The position numbers were made by a program, and so were the translations under genes. 64,000 bases of DNA, taken from positions 62,001 to 126,000 of the forward strand of contig WNNJ02000780.1 of the NCBI GenBank assembly GCA_012934845.2, given 5' to 3'. Below are positions 52,441-63,179 of the stretch, one piece after another (position 1 is the stretch's first letter; each line of letters begins with the position of its first letter). Under the pieces are notes generated by a model that did no database searches, had not been told where the DNA came from, and saw nothing but the letters and a program-made list of their open reading frames with translations. This DNA is from Pomphorhynchus laevis (lineage: Eukaryota; Acanthocephala; Palaeacanthocephala; Echinorhynchida; Pomphorhynchidae).

Positions 52441-54700
52441 ATGTCACAACCTCTAGAAAGTCACAATTTATTCAATGTCGTTTTAAGACCATTTATAACC
52501 AAGAATGCTAACCAAATCCTGTTTAATTCGGTCAAATTTCATGAATCAGAAATACAAATTTCCTTCGCAACCTCTGATATTGCGAAGGATTATGAGATCT
52601 TCTTCGATTCGAATCTGAAACATCTGGGTTCGATTCACTTTAAACCCTTTCTTGCATCTGTAAAGTGAACAATCTTCCCCCGCATCTAGAGGAAAATGAT
52701 GTCGAAGTTCTAACAACATTTTATAAAATTTCAAACTTCCGGTTTGTTATGGGGAAAAGTGGATTTTCACTTCCTGTAGGTTTCCATAAGTCCCCTATCG
52801 AGCATGTCAAACCCTTACCAAATCGTCATATAATCCCTTTTTAGGGTACAACTTATGCTTTACTGTTATGAGTGCAGAGGATCTTACCTACCCCACTGTA
52901 ACACATGCCATAAGTGGGGGCACTGGGCCTCAAACTGTTCCAGATCAAAGACATCACTCTTTGACTTATTACTGCTCCATGAGAGGTGCTTGTTGAAACC
53001 CCACTGTACGGAGCAGTCGCGACAGCATCTGTCCACCTCTCATGACTTGATTCGCTGGTGGATATAGGAGGATATGCTGCTTAGAAGGAGATTCCACTTT
53101 GATCCTATCAGAGTGGCTTTCTTTCAGGCAGATATCCAACGCTTCCCCGGAATTGGTCATACGAGTCTGACTGAATTTAATACCTACCTCTATTCGTAAG
53201 CCACCGCGATGCTTTCGACAACCTATAAAGGCCGTGTTTACTGTCCCACTCCGACAAAACTCAAGACCTTAGCGTATATGCTTCGTCTTCCCAATCTCTC
53301 TGCTTCTGGCAGGCAAGTTCTCTCGAAAGAATATTGGATCACTGGATATAGATTCCAACTGGGTAAAGATAGGGCAAGCATTGCTTCCCTTAATCCTGCC
53401 CAGTCTTCCTTCTGGAAGATATACAAGAAGAAGTTCGTTTATTGGAAGGATAGGCATTGGGTTGGATTGATAATATAAGTATTGTTAAAGTTTTGGAGGA
53501 GTCACTATCCCTACATAATTATGGAGCCACTCAATCACCTCAGTTAATCCCGCCTTTGGGAGACTTCAGAAAATGGGATTTATGTCACAGATATCCTTAA
53601 CTTATGGGGGCCTCTTCCATGCACCTCCAAATCCGTCGCTCTATTTTCCTCTCGGGTCTATCAGTTTTTGACAGCCGACCAGAGAAGTGGCCGTAACAAT
53701 GCTATTAGCCGCCCCCATCTGATGTGACCCGCATCAACATTAGTAGACGTATATTTCCACCTACGAAAAATCCGGTCTCATGTCCTAAAGACCTGCGGCC
53801 CATATCGATTCGAAATTTCCTCGTATCGATCTACGTTGAAGCGCTTGCGCGTAGAATCCGCGATCATCTGAGTAGGCGAAATTTAATTCCATCAAGTTTC
53901 CATGGGTTCGTCAAAGGTCGCTTGGTCTATTCAGCGGTAGTTGAAGTGCATCAGTTCTGTCAGGAGAATAGTCATCAACTTGTTGTGTCTGTTTTTCTTG
54001 ATTTTTCTGCTGCATTTGACCGCATCTCCATTCCCTTTATTATCTCTTCTCTCAGGTCCCCTCGGGTTGCCTGCGAGAATTGTTAACATGGTGGAGATAC
54101 TGCTGTACACCAAGCGATTCTATTATGAGGGCAACCCTGATGCGCGTCAGTTCTACCCTATTACGGGTGTGTTCCAAGGATCCCCTCTTTCTCGTATCTT
54201 GTTCCTTGCTGCTTCCATTGAACTCTTTAAAATATTTAAAGCGAACAACGTCTAGTGGTACACGCTGATGATACCACAGCCCTGGACCGAGGAGCCCCCT
54301 GAAACGGGCCCAGCATCTGTCATTGAAAGGGAAAACTCAGGTGCGCCTCTGGGGGCACTTGGGCTATCTCGGGATTAGTCTTCTTCTCTAGAGGACGTCC
54401 TCCAGAGCAAAGGTTTCTCAAACTCTTCGTCTCTCGTTTACCCAGCATAGTCCGCCTCAATTGGACTCTTTGGAAGCTGAAAGCCCCCGGATGGTTCAGT
54501 CGAAGAGCGGCGTGTTGGCTTGGCTGGTGGTCTCAGATCCCACTGGACCTGAGGGCGTGAGTCATGAAAGAAGATTAAACAGTCATTATATCGATTTGTT
54601 ATCTTCTTGTTTTTGTAGCTTTTTTCTTTCTCTGTTCCTGACGATGAACCTTTTGTATTATTTCTTTAAGAAAATCCTTATTATAAAATATTGGACTGGA
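52441..54700 (+). mobile_element. LINE family X, copy 3 (internally deleted)
   Basis: Plus strand: ORF1 start NQILFNSVKFHESEIQISF (52500-52560), a clean zinc knuckle CNTCHKWGHWASNC (about 52896-52940), then an abrupt jump into the endonuclease C-terminus (SLFDLLLLHERCLLKPHC, 52955), the linker (TPTKLKTLAYMLRLPNLS, 53250), RT (FHGFVKGRLVYSAV, SVFLDFSAAFD motif A near 54000, GVFQGSPLSRILF B near 54165), and a second jump at about 54275 from the ADDTTAL box to RAQHLSLKGKTQ. It ends at a tail with TATTTCTTTAAGAAAATCC near 54660. Most of the endonuclease and the RT thumb are deleted, so it is dead. Confidence 0.82.
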
Positions 54701-55123
54701 CTTTTTTCTCGAATAAATTGTCGTTTCTTTGATTCCATGCTATAAATAAATAACATTTAATGTGTTAGTTACTATTCTGGCATTACCTAAATTTCGTAGT
54801 CATGACACATGTCTCTTCTGTTTTAAGAAGGCATTTTACGAGCTCTCGTACAGTGTATTCTGACATTAATTATAATCTATAATTACATATATTTTATTTT
54901 GTTAATTAAGTCAATTTAACGCATTTCACGAGCTCCAAGTCAATTTAACCGCTTCCCTTTCCCCCGGATCAGGTAAAAAGTCGCTCCAAAATTTATTAGA
55001 TTATAGATTCTTCTAGTTTTATTGTTTTACCTCTGCTTCTTATTGTGAAGGCATAGGTTTCACATATAATTTACTTTAAAGTCAACTTAAACTTCTTGAA
55101 GCTTGTAGATTTCCAAACTGCAA
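54701..55123. promoter_or_regulatory. Upstream region of the bL33m gene
   Basis: AT-rich; AAGTCAATTTAAC occurs twice (about 54908 and 54938). No other gene recognised. It must hold the promoter of the next gene, but no element was identified with confidence. Confidence 0.35.
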
Positions 55124-55387
55124 ATGAAACTAACGCTTAATTTATTGACGAAGAGTAGAACACTTTTTGTGCGCTGTGAGAGCATATCGAGTGGATACAG
55201 TATTGATTGTTGTCGCGATCGATATGCTGGTAAACTCGAATTTGTCGCCTTTGATCCATATATTCAACAGAAAACAATTTACAAAGAGAAACGCAAATTG
55301 AGATCACTGGAAGATCCTATTTATGGATTAAGACGTAATGTTGTCGATCGAAGGGTACCAAAAGACATTTCAGACGATCCATTTTAA
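55124..55387 (+). CDS. MRPL33: Mitochondrial large-subunit ribosomal protein bL33m
   Basis: 87 residues from the ATG at 55124. Residues 8-62 follow the animal bL33m pattern: KSRTLFVRCESISSGYSID (family: K..ILVRMVSEAGTGF), then YAGKLEFVAFDPYIQQKTIY (family: REKLTLLHYDPVVKQRVLF) and KEKRKLRSL, where most animal proteins end. About 25 more residues (EDPIYGLRRNVVDRRVPKDI…) form a C-terminal extension not seen in the human protein. It has no zinc-binding cysteine pairs, as usual for mitochondrial forms. It binds 23S-like rRNA in the mitoribosome. Single coding exon. It sits between two LINE X copies (3 and 4), both inactive, and appears intact. Confidence 0.88.
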   Translation: MKLTLNLLTKSRTLFVRCESISSGYSIDCCRDRYAGKLEFVAFDPYIQQKTIYKEKRKLRSLEDPIYGLRRNVVDRRVPKDISDDPF

Positions 55388-55585
55388 CACAAGCTTTACT
55401 TTTTAAAATGTAAACATACCAAGCCTATTTATTTTTTTCGTACTTTTGATGTTTATAGTTTCTCTACAAATTTTAAAAGATAAAAATATTTAGGATCTTA
55501 ACATGGCTGCGGAACGGTCAGTTTTTATAAAAACTATGACTCTAATCATTTTTTAAAGTCGATTCCTATTCCGACTTCTACACCA

Positions 55586-55704
55586 ATTTAGATATATGTT
55601 GTTTATATACAACATATATCTAAATATATGTATATATATTATATACATATATTATATATATCATATATATGTATATGATATATATATCATATTCTTATTC
55701 TAAT
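55586..55704. repeat. Perfect hairpin and AT palindromes before LINE X copy 4
   Basis: ATTTAGATATATGTTGT (55586-55602), loop TTATAT, complement 55609-55625; then TATATA-type palindromes to about 55690. LINE X copy 4 starts right after. Confidence 0.85.
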
Positions 55705-56050
55705 CTTATTCTAAACACCGCTAAATCGCAGGTAGTTGTCTTTCATGGCGCCCCTGCAACAAATAAAAAACTTAAGAGATTAGCACTCTCTGCGCTCTCC
55801 TCCATTTTGCCTAATCAACCACTCCTGTCTTCATGAGTCGAGTAAAATACCTGGGGTTTACCGTTACGGTGAATTGGTCGGCAAAAGCAGACCTGGATAG
55901 ACTTAAACGTATCCTGAAGAGAGCTAGATGGGCTCTGAAACGGGCCCAGCATCTGTCATTGAAAGGGAAAACTCAGGTTCGCCTCTGGGGCACTTGGGCT
56001 ATCTCAGGATTAGTCTTCTTCTCTAGAGGACGTCCCCAGAGCAAATTGTT
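55705..56050 (+). pseudogene. LINE family X, copy 4 (RT C-terminal fragment)
   Basis: It starts …NTAKSQVVVFHGAPATNKKL (the RT thumb missing from copy 3) and continues VKYLGFTVTVNWSAKADLD, KRAQHLSLKGKTQVRLWG and FFSRGRPQSK. It is cut at about 56050. A stop separates 55830 from the earlier part. Copies 3 and 4 overlap in sequence (KRAQHLSLKGKTQ…), so they are separate insertions, not halves of one. Confidence 0.8.
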
Positions 56051-56379
56051 TTTTATAATCTGTTACATTTGATAAAATATAGATTATATTATATTAGCAA
56101 TATATTATATTATAGATTATAATAGCAATAGATTATATTATATTATACTTTTTAAACTTCTATTCCCATTTCTACACCATTTAGATAAATTAAAAATTAT
56201 TATGCAAATGTTTTTTCATGATTGCGTGCTAGCTTGTTGATATCACAAGTTATTGAAACTTGAATTTGTTTAATGTGCGACACTACTTTTTTAATTTTAG
56301 AATATTTTATATCCTTTTATACTTCAGAAGAGGAAAGGATGAACGCATATGTTGATGAGGTGTTTTAGATAGCTTACAT

Positions 56380-57200
56380 TGTACTGAAACAGAATATAGA
56401 ATATTACTGTAAAAATACAAGTATATTATAAGCTGGGTTATCAATAAAAATATCTTTTTATAAGCAGATATAATCATAATTTAATAAAACAAATATAAGC
56501 ATTATTTTAATAAATAAATTATATTTGTATGTCTAATAGCTAGAGCCCTTAAAAGCACATGAAATAAAAATAAAACACCAGAAAGCTTTATGGATAACAT
56601 GTGTTAAACCGGTAAGGAGTCTATAAATTCACAGGAAAGTTTCGTGCAATTTTTCAACGACTAGATATAACAGCATGTTGAAACGACCAAGTATTACAGC
56701 ATGTTGAAACGTTAGTGCTTAGTGCCTGATCCCTGATGATCCACTGAGTACTAACGTCTGTGCATGATGATGTTACTAGAATTGGTCGTGTTGCAACTGG
56801 TCCGTTACGATCTTCGTAGACTAGTTTGCAGACACATGCTTAGGATTAAAGTAAAGAGCAGTATAACATCCTTACGTTTCACAGATTAATGACCTGATCT
56901 GGAAACGAGCAGGTCATTGATCAAGTTGTTCTGGAAATCTATTTCGAAAATAGCGTACATTGTACTGAAACAGAATATATAATATTACTGTAAAGAATAA
57001 CGTATAATATAATGTAATATATTATAATATATAATGTAATATTTATATTATCAATAAAAATATCTTTTTATAAGCAGATATAATCACAATTTAATAAAAC
57101 AAATGAAAGCATTATTTATGATATTTATCCAAATAATACATATAGCCGTCAAATGCATATGAAATAAAAATAAGAAACAAAAAGCTTTATGGATTATTAA
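56380..57200. repeat. Tandem duplication with about 610-bp period
   Basis: GTACTGAAACAGAATAT…, TCAATAAAAATATCTTTTTA…GCAGATATAATC… and ATGAAATAAAAATAA…AAAGCTTTATGGAT occur at 56390/56440/56560 and again at 56950/57050/57165. Between them 56660-56720 holds a shorter duplication (ACAGCATGTTGAAACG twice). No coding content seen. Confidence 0.7.
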
Positions 57201-58404
57201 ACAAAAAGCTTTACAAATTATCCTTTTTACATTCATATTTAAACTATTTATTGGGTTTATCAAGGTACCTGTAAAGATATTCTCAGAGAGATCATAATTT
57301 TCACTTGGTATATCTTATACAGTTTTACTATATTTCTATAGTGAAAGATCATCGGCCACAACATGCTACATGCGGAAAGCCATATCAAAATAGTGAACGA
57401 ACACTTCATTGACATATCATATCCATGTCAAAATAATGTTAACATTTAATGTAATACCATGACATTTTTTATTTCTCTGGTCACAATACTACTATTTTTT
57501 GGCAAAAAATAAGGATTTCCATTTCTTATAAAACATTTCTGACTTTCTATTTTCACTTTGGAATATTTTTGTCATATGCCTGATTGAGTAACATTTCCAG
57601 ATCTTATAATTTTCCCCACTGTTATTGTCACAGTTACATCCAAATTTGCCATATCATTGAGAACAGGTTTAAAATCACGAAATGCTAATGTATGCACATC
57701 GTGTCGCATGTGCTGTATATTTAATCCCTCCACAAAACTCCGTATTCGAGCACTTTCGACGAATAAGTGGTTTCCTCTTCAAACTTCTCTGTCTCCTGGT
57801 ATTTCACCATTTTTCTTATCATATTCAATAAATCGACAGTTTATACAATTTATACTTACACTAGAATGCTCGGACAGTGTGTCTTTTATGGCGAGGTACA
57901 TGTTTGCTAAACAAGGCCATCTGTTAAATTTTATCTGGTTTAACAATACCATATTTTACCTTCTTATACTTATCGATGGCTATATTCCTAATATTGTCCC
58001 GATCTAATGATAAGCCAATTTTATTTGTCATTTTATCAGCCAATACCGTAAAAGAAAAAATATCAAAAAACCATTTCACTTATATAGCCTTTAAATTTCT
58101 CCTACGTTATTGTATTTGTTGCTAGGAAAGTTGCAGTTTAAAGACGATTGGCCTTTATAAAACAATTTTACAGTATTGCTATTTTCATCAGTAATAAGTT
58201 TTTATAGATTACGGTGATACATTGAAAGTTGCGTTTAATGTTATAGAGGCTCCACTTGCCCTCTTGTCCGAATTTAAAATTGTTTTCACATATCCCGTAT
58301 TTATCTAATTCATTTACTTGACAATGTAGAATTTTTCATCATCAGATATGATAAAATAATCGAATACTGTAAACCTTTTTATTTTGCACATGAAATGCTA
58401 TCAT
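57201..58404. other. Spacer with an uncharacterised minus-strand frame
   Basis: On the minus strand about 57775-57580 is open for 60-odd codons (…FVEGLNIQHMRHDVHTLAFR…, DMANLDVTVTITVGKIIRSG). The text looks protein-like but no family or start was found. The plus-strand 116-codon frame at 57657-58007 overlaps it on the other strand. Either may be a remnant or chance. Confidence 0.25.
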
Positions 58405-58560
58405 TTTTAAATTTTAAAAATTTTTAAAAAAATAATTTAAAAATTTAAAAATTTTCAAAAAAATTTTAAAATAAAAAAATTAAAAAATTGAAAAATAATT
58501 AAAAAAATGAAAAAAAAATTAAAATAAAAAAAAAATAAATTTTAAAAATTTGACATGACA
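58405..58560. repeat. Low-complexity A/T tract
   Basis: Almost wholly A and T with long A runs on this strand. No other content. Confidence 0.9.
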
Positions 58561-59741
58561 TTTTTAAACAACTTATTACAATTTATTAATGAATACGAAG
58601 GGACAAATTTATAAAAGAGTTGAATTAGATTTTTTTATCTCGACGCCAGTTCGAGTAGTCAGATTCCTCGACTTCAGCACCGACTCCACAACCCTGAATA
58701 TAAATCAAGTACTAAACAGTATGTTGATTTACCCTTTATAAATAACAAAACATAATAATAACACGGGCAAGACTTAGTTTGTATTTTTTTCAATTTTAAT
58801 TCTAATATTCATTAACAAATATTATTTTATCCACAAATAATATTTTACCCATTTACAAATATCCATCTTAGGATAAAACAAATAAAAATTAAATAAATTA
58901 AATAAATAATAAATTAATAAAATTGATAAATTAAATATTCGTATTTAATATATAAAAATATTCTGTCAAATATGAAAATCACTGTTTTTATGCAAATTGT
59001 AAAATTCGGGATTTGCATTAACACAAGTAGCAACGATTTTAATTGTTTTATCAATTTATTTCCACATAATATCGATAACGAAGGCGGCGTTTCATCGAAT
59101 GTTTTTACGTATAATTTATCATAACTTATCTTCGAAAAGTTATTAAATAAATTATGTTTCCTCGCTCGTCAACTTCTAAAACAATTACCTTTATGTAATA
59201 CCTTAGGTTGCAATATTAAACTCGTGGTTAAATGAAATATGCAATATTTTAAAATGTTATATTTACAATTCAGGTCAAAATGCAATTAAACATTTGCTAA
59301 ATAGGAATATTGCATTATTATTCAAAAATTTTTATTAATATTTTATTATTATTTATACTTTATTTCGGGCGAAATAAAGCCACCATTTTATGGACGCTAT
59401 GTTAATGACAAACTTTACGCCTTTTATTGACTACAGAAATCCGCCAAATTTCAATTGTCAATCAGCAACATAAATCTATTTATAAGGTTAAATTTTTGAT
59501 AGCTTATTGATATCATCAGAACAAAAATTTACAATAAATCAAATCAGCTAACAAATTAATTGATAATTATATCATTATTTTAAAAATATTGATAATATCA
59601 AAATTAATGAATATTCAATTAAAATAATTGAATAGTCAATTATTCAATTATCCTGATTATGATATATTATATCAAAAATATATAAAATAATATCAAAATA
59701 ACTAAAATATCAAAAATAAATGATATCGAAAACAATGATAT
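58561..59741. other. AT-rich spacer, nothing recognised
   Basis: No gene. Near 59500, TTATTGATATCATCAGAAC gives CTGATGATATCAA on the minus strand, followed by CAAAAA rather than GAAA, so not a convincing hammerhead. 59620-59650 has small ATTGAAT palindromes. Confidence 0.45.
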
Positions 59742-60060
59742 CCAAATCAGCTAACTGAGTCTACGTATTTAATATAATTATAAAATAGACAAAACATAAT
59801 AATGCTAAATCAAAATTTAATAATTAAATAATAAAATTAATAATTGTTTTTAGATTTTTCATAATTTAAATCAATTTTAAAATAAAAAATTGAAATTTAA
59901 AATAAAAAGCAATTTTTATGAATTGACTAATAAATAACAGATGTTGTATCAGAATAAGAATTAGAGGTCATCAGGAGAAACTGCTATGCTATCAGGTTTC
60001 GGCCCCTAACTCCTCTACCCAACATAGCAGCGGGGCCAAATACATGCTAATGATGTATTT
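59742..60060 (-). repeat. Penelope-like copy B: tail and 3' stem-loop
   Basis: Tail repeat from AATCAGCTAACTGAGTCTAC to about 59945, then a GC-richer block (59970-60060). In the minus-strand sense this has GGCCCC…CTGCTATG…GGGGCCGAAACC…CATAGCAG: an 8-bp CTGCTATG/CATAGCAG stem and an overlapping GGCCCC/GGGGCC pairing. The equivalent block in copy A is at 3391-3480. Confidence 0.7.
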
Positions 60061-61280
60061 CCTCTAATAAAACTATCTAGTATCTTATTCTAATACAAAG
60101 TATATTATTTATTATCCATCCATAAAAATTTGCCACTTAAGAGTTTATATTTATTCTATATTATTGTGATGATTTATATATTTTACTATTTTCTGCTTGA
60201 TGTTATTTTTATAGTAACCTAGTTTAAAATATGTATCTATTAAATTATTTAAATGATTTTGAAGAAAGCCAATATCATTACATATTGTTGCAATTCTTAA
60301 AATTTCATTATTTAATGTATTATATTTTATATTATATGGTATGCATGAATGCTCATGCAGAAATATGTATTTGTAAATTTAAATATGTCATCTTTACGAT
60401 ATAAATTAATAGTAGTTTTACTTAATTTTAATTTAATGTTCATATCTAGATATATGTTTTATTTATAATTAATATTGGTTTTGTTAGGAATAAGGCTTTC
60501 TAGATAAATTTGTTCACTAATTGAATAAAAATTATTAGAATTAAATACACATATATCATCAATGTATCGAAACATATATTTCATATATTTATATTGTTTA
60601 GATTTAGTTTTTACACAGTTATGAACAAATTCATATTCTATAAAGCTTAAAAGCAAGTCAGCAATAATTGGGCTACTGTTACCACCCATTGGAACACCTT
60701 TTACTTGTCTAAATATAGATGTCCCTACTTTTAAATAATTTTGATTTATCAAAATATTTAAGGATTCTATTAATTCAATTTTATCCATATATTTATATTT
60801 ACTTAATGGTTTAATTTTTGTTAGATAGGCGTTATAATTATTATAACATATATATGTATATCTTTTTCTGAATATAATATTAATTAATTTTACTAACGCT
60901 TCTTTAATATCTACTAAACCTAGATTTGTATAAAGCGTACTAAAATCGTACGTATTTATATTCTGAAAATTTATTCCTTTTGTCTGTTCTAAAAATTCTT
61001 TTGTAGAATTAATACTGAAATAGTGTTTTATACCAGTATTAATTTGGATTACTTTACAATATTTTTTAAGTGTGCTTTAATTATTTTAAGTATTTTATTA
61101 ATATAGACAGAAAGTGGTTTCAATGTACATTTAAACGCTTTACATATGAACCTAGGTTTTATTTGATTTTTATGTAATTTTGGATTCCAATATAATATAG
61201 GTATAGTTTTATTATCTGATTCAACCTTTATACCCTTTTTATCCATTATAGAACAGTGACTTGTAATAATTGTTTCTAAA
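60061..61280 (-). mobile_element. Penelope-like element, copy B, reverse transcriptase
   Basis: Same family as 3690-5475. Minus-strand frames: MDKKGIKVESDNKTIPILYW, NPKLHKNQIKPRFI, YDFSTLYTN-type motif A near 60940, QVKGVPMGGNSSPIIADLLL (B; Gly-Gly here, Arg-Gly in copy A), YMFRYIDDICVF (C) and the FLHEHSCIPYNIKYNTLN region near 60330. Broken in several places. It is 5'-truncated at about 61280, next to the scrambled exon copies. Nothing like GIY-YIG follows on this strand. Confidence 0.85.
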
Positions 61281-61479
61281 GAGAAGTATACTTTAATTAA
61301 TAATAATCTATTATGTATTTATAAAATATAAATATTAAATTAAATATAATATTAAATTTAATGTATATTTATCTAAACATGCCATCTGAGTCAAATATGA
61401 ATTATTCAGATTTGTTAATTTTTAAATTAACTAATGATTTTAGACGAAATGTTCTTCATTCATTTAATGTCCAACAGAC

Positions 61480-61640
61480 AGAAAAGTAAAGAAAGAGAAG
61501 GTTGGATACAATCCAACCTTCTCTTCCTTTACAAACAAGAAAAAATGATGTTGTGTTTTCAAATCCAATACACCATCATTTATACGCAAAATGAAAGAGA
61601 AAGTTGGATATAATCCAACCTTCTCTTTCTTTACTGCGGT
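61480..61640 (+). pseudogene. Scrambled partial copies of KIAA1143-like exon 1, with nested palindromes
   Basis: 61549-61619 repeats GTTGTGTTTTCAAATCCA…TTTATACGCAAAATGAAAGA…GTTGGATATAATCCAAC from exon 1 (62262-62333), with the middle altered by one base less. After ATCCAAC the sequence does not continue as in the gene but turns back as the complement of the bases just read (CTTCTCTTTCTTTAC). A shorter turn-back unit sits at 61486-61532 (22-bp arms, one mismatch, loop ACA). The outer arms 61486-61507 and 61613-61634 are exact complements. It cannot encode the protein. Confidence 0.85.
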
Positions 61641-61667
61641 CCCTACAAAAGAAAACGTTACATAAAT

Positions 61668-61865
61668 AATTGTACGAAACGATTTTGATACCAGCATCAA
61701 TGTACAAACCGACAATAAACTTTATTTATGTGATTTTTTTTATTTTTCTTCATTCTTTCTGAGAATGCTAATAGTTGCTAGCGAAATATCAAAATGATTT
61801 TTGTTGTCGTTCAACTATACCTGATTGTTCCTGGATATTTAAAAAATTAAATACAGATCAAGATG
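61668..61865 (+). repeat. Dispersed repeat shared with 39895-40080
   Basis: CGATTTTGATACCAGCATCA…AAATATCAAAATGATTTTT…TTCAACTATACCTGAT; see 39536-40149. It directly follows the scrambled exon copies. The rest, to 62244, is AT-rich without a recognised gene. Confidence 0.75.
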
Positions 61866-62244
61866 GATATATTTCTAATAATTATCTCTTTTAGTAAATG
61901 TAGAATAAATATGTAAAATATTCTGTGCGTATTCATTGGCCATGTAGCTAAGCGTGTTATTTCAAAATTTAGAATTGTGACAAACAAGAAAAAAAAACGA
62001 TTTTATTTAAAAAATTATAAAATTTTAAATTTTATTTAAAATTCTCTGAATATTAAAAAGAATTACGTAATAAAGTGTAAATGTAATCTTGTGTAAAGAA
62101 CGTCAATTTTTAATATTCTTATAAGTATGAAACTGGGTTGAATAATAGTTAACGGTGTTTATATTATGATTTAATAATCAACCATGTCTTTGAATCATTT
62201 TTGTTTAAATGGTATTCTTATCTTTAATCTTGTTTTCACTAGAA

Positions 62245-62669
62245 ATGCCAAAGCCAAAATCTGTTGTGTTTTCAAATCCAAATGAACCAGCATTTATACG
62301 CAAAATGAAAGAGAAGGTTGGATATAATCCAACATTGCTTCGCGATAAGGTATATTATTTTGGCAAAATTTAATATTAAACGTTTAGTTAATTGTTAAGT
62401 TCCCAAACTTACTGGGATCAGCGACGACTAACGACTTCAGTGACGACGAAAGTGATGTGATAGTTGATGCCATTAATCATACTGACCGTGCTCCTCAACT
62501 TGTTATTCCAAAAGATATAGATGAAGATGACTTAAATTCATATGTCGATAAGATTAAAGCTAAAAAGAATGAGAGGCAGATGAAAGCGTCTTCTTTACAA
62601 TTCAATACATCTGCTAAAGGTATTCGTTTTAAGGAAACATATCCTAAATATGAATGTACCATTAAATAA
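62245..62669 (+). CDS. KIAA1143/DUF4604-family protein, two exons
   Basis: Exon 1 at 62245-62349 (MPKPKSVVFSN then EPAFIRKMKEKVGY) and exon 2 at 62400-62669 are joined across a 50-bp GT-AG intron in phase 0, giving 124 residues. The EPAFxxxxKExVGY opening, an acidic middle (DFSDDESD), RAPQLVIPKDIDEDDLNSYV (human: PQVVVLKKGDLSVEEVM) and a lysine-rich helix IKAKKNERQMKAS match human KIAA1143 in order and length class. Function is not established; the family is small, conserved and largely disordered. TTTTCACTAG just before AAATG could be a splice acceptor, so a 5' untranslated exon or trans-spliced leader is possible. Partial scrambled copies of exon 1 lie 0.6-0.75 kb upstream. Confidence 0.85.
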
Positions 62670-63179
62670 GTTCGCATTCCAGATTTGGCATCATTTTACG
62701 GCCTCAATTGATTTTTCGTTACTTTATGGATATGGCCATATTTTGGACATTGCAACTATAATTCCTTTTGTAGAATCTAATATTGATTTATATATCCACC
62801 TTATAGATCCAATTTATATAATTGGATCTTCAATTGCAAGCGTTGGCGTCCATCTCATTCTCGATTCCATCGAAATTTCATTTGCTTTAGAAATCTCATT
62901 TGCGTGTTTTAAGTGAGCTTGTACAATCGACATTTGTTTGTTATAATCTGAAAGCATTTGTAACTTACAGATCCAAAAGATCTGCAAGTTACTTTTAATT
63001 CAAAACTCCCATCTCATTTCACACAAATGTTTTGTTTAAATCCGCAATCCTTTAGTCAAGCGAACATTGAAAAACCTATGTTTTCATGGACAATAATTGC
63101 ATTTATATTCCCTTTAATATTTTCTTTGATTTACTTTATTATTTCATTTATTCCCTTTACTATTAATTTGTAGACTCGG
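62670..63179. other. Downstream flank with two hairpins
   Basis: AGATCCAATT (62805-62814) pairs exactly with 62820-62829. GTAACTTACAGATC (62960-62973) pairs with 62979-62992 with one mismatch. The open frame at 62650-62916 overlaps the gene end and looks like chance. Confidence 0.5.

Noticed and set aside
56640-56770. GAAACG and CTGATGA close together as a hammerhead
   Set aside because: They occur in the wrong order and distance, and no stem II could be formed.
57657-58007. 116-codon plus-strand frame
   Set aside because: No domain, and the opposite strand is equally protein-like over part of it; not called as a gene.
59500-59540. CTGATGA on the minus strand as a hammerhead core
   Set aside because: The expected GAAA box is replaced by CAAAAA and stem II is poor.
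62650-62916. 88-codon frame after the KIAA1143-like gene
   Set aside because: Overlaps the gene's end in another phase and contains hairpins; hydrophobic AT-rich chance frame.
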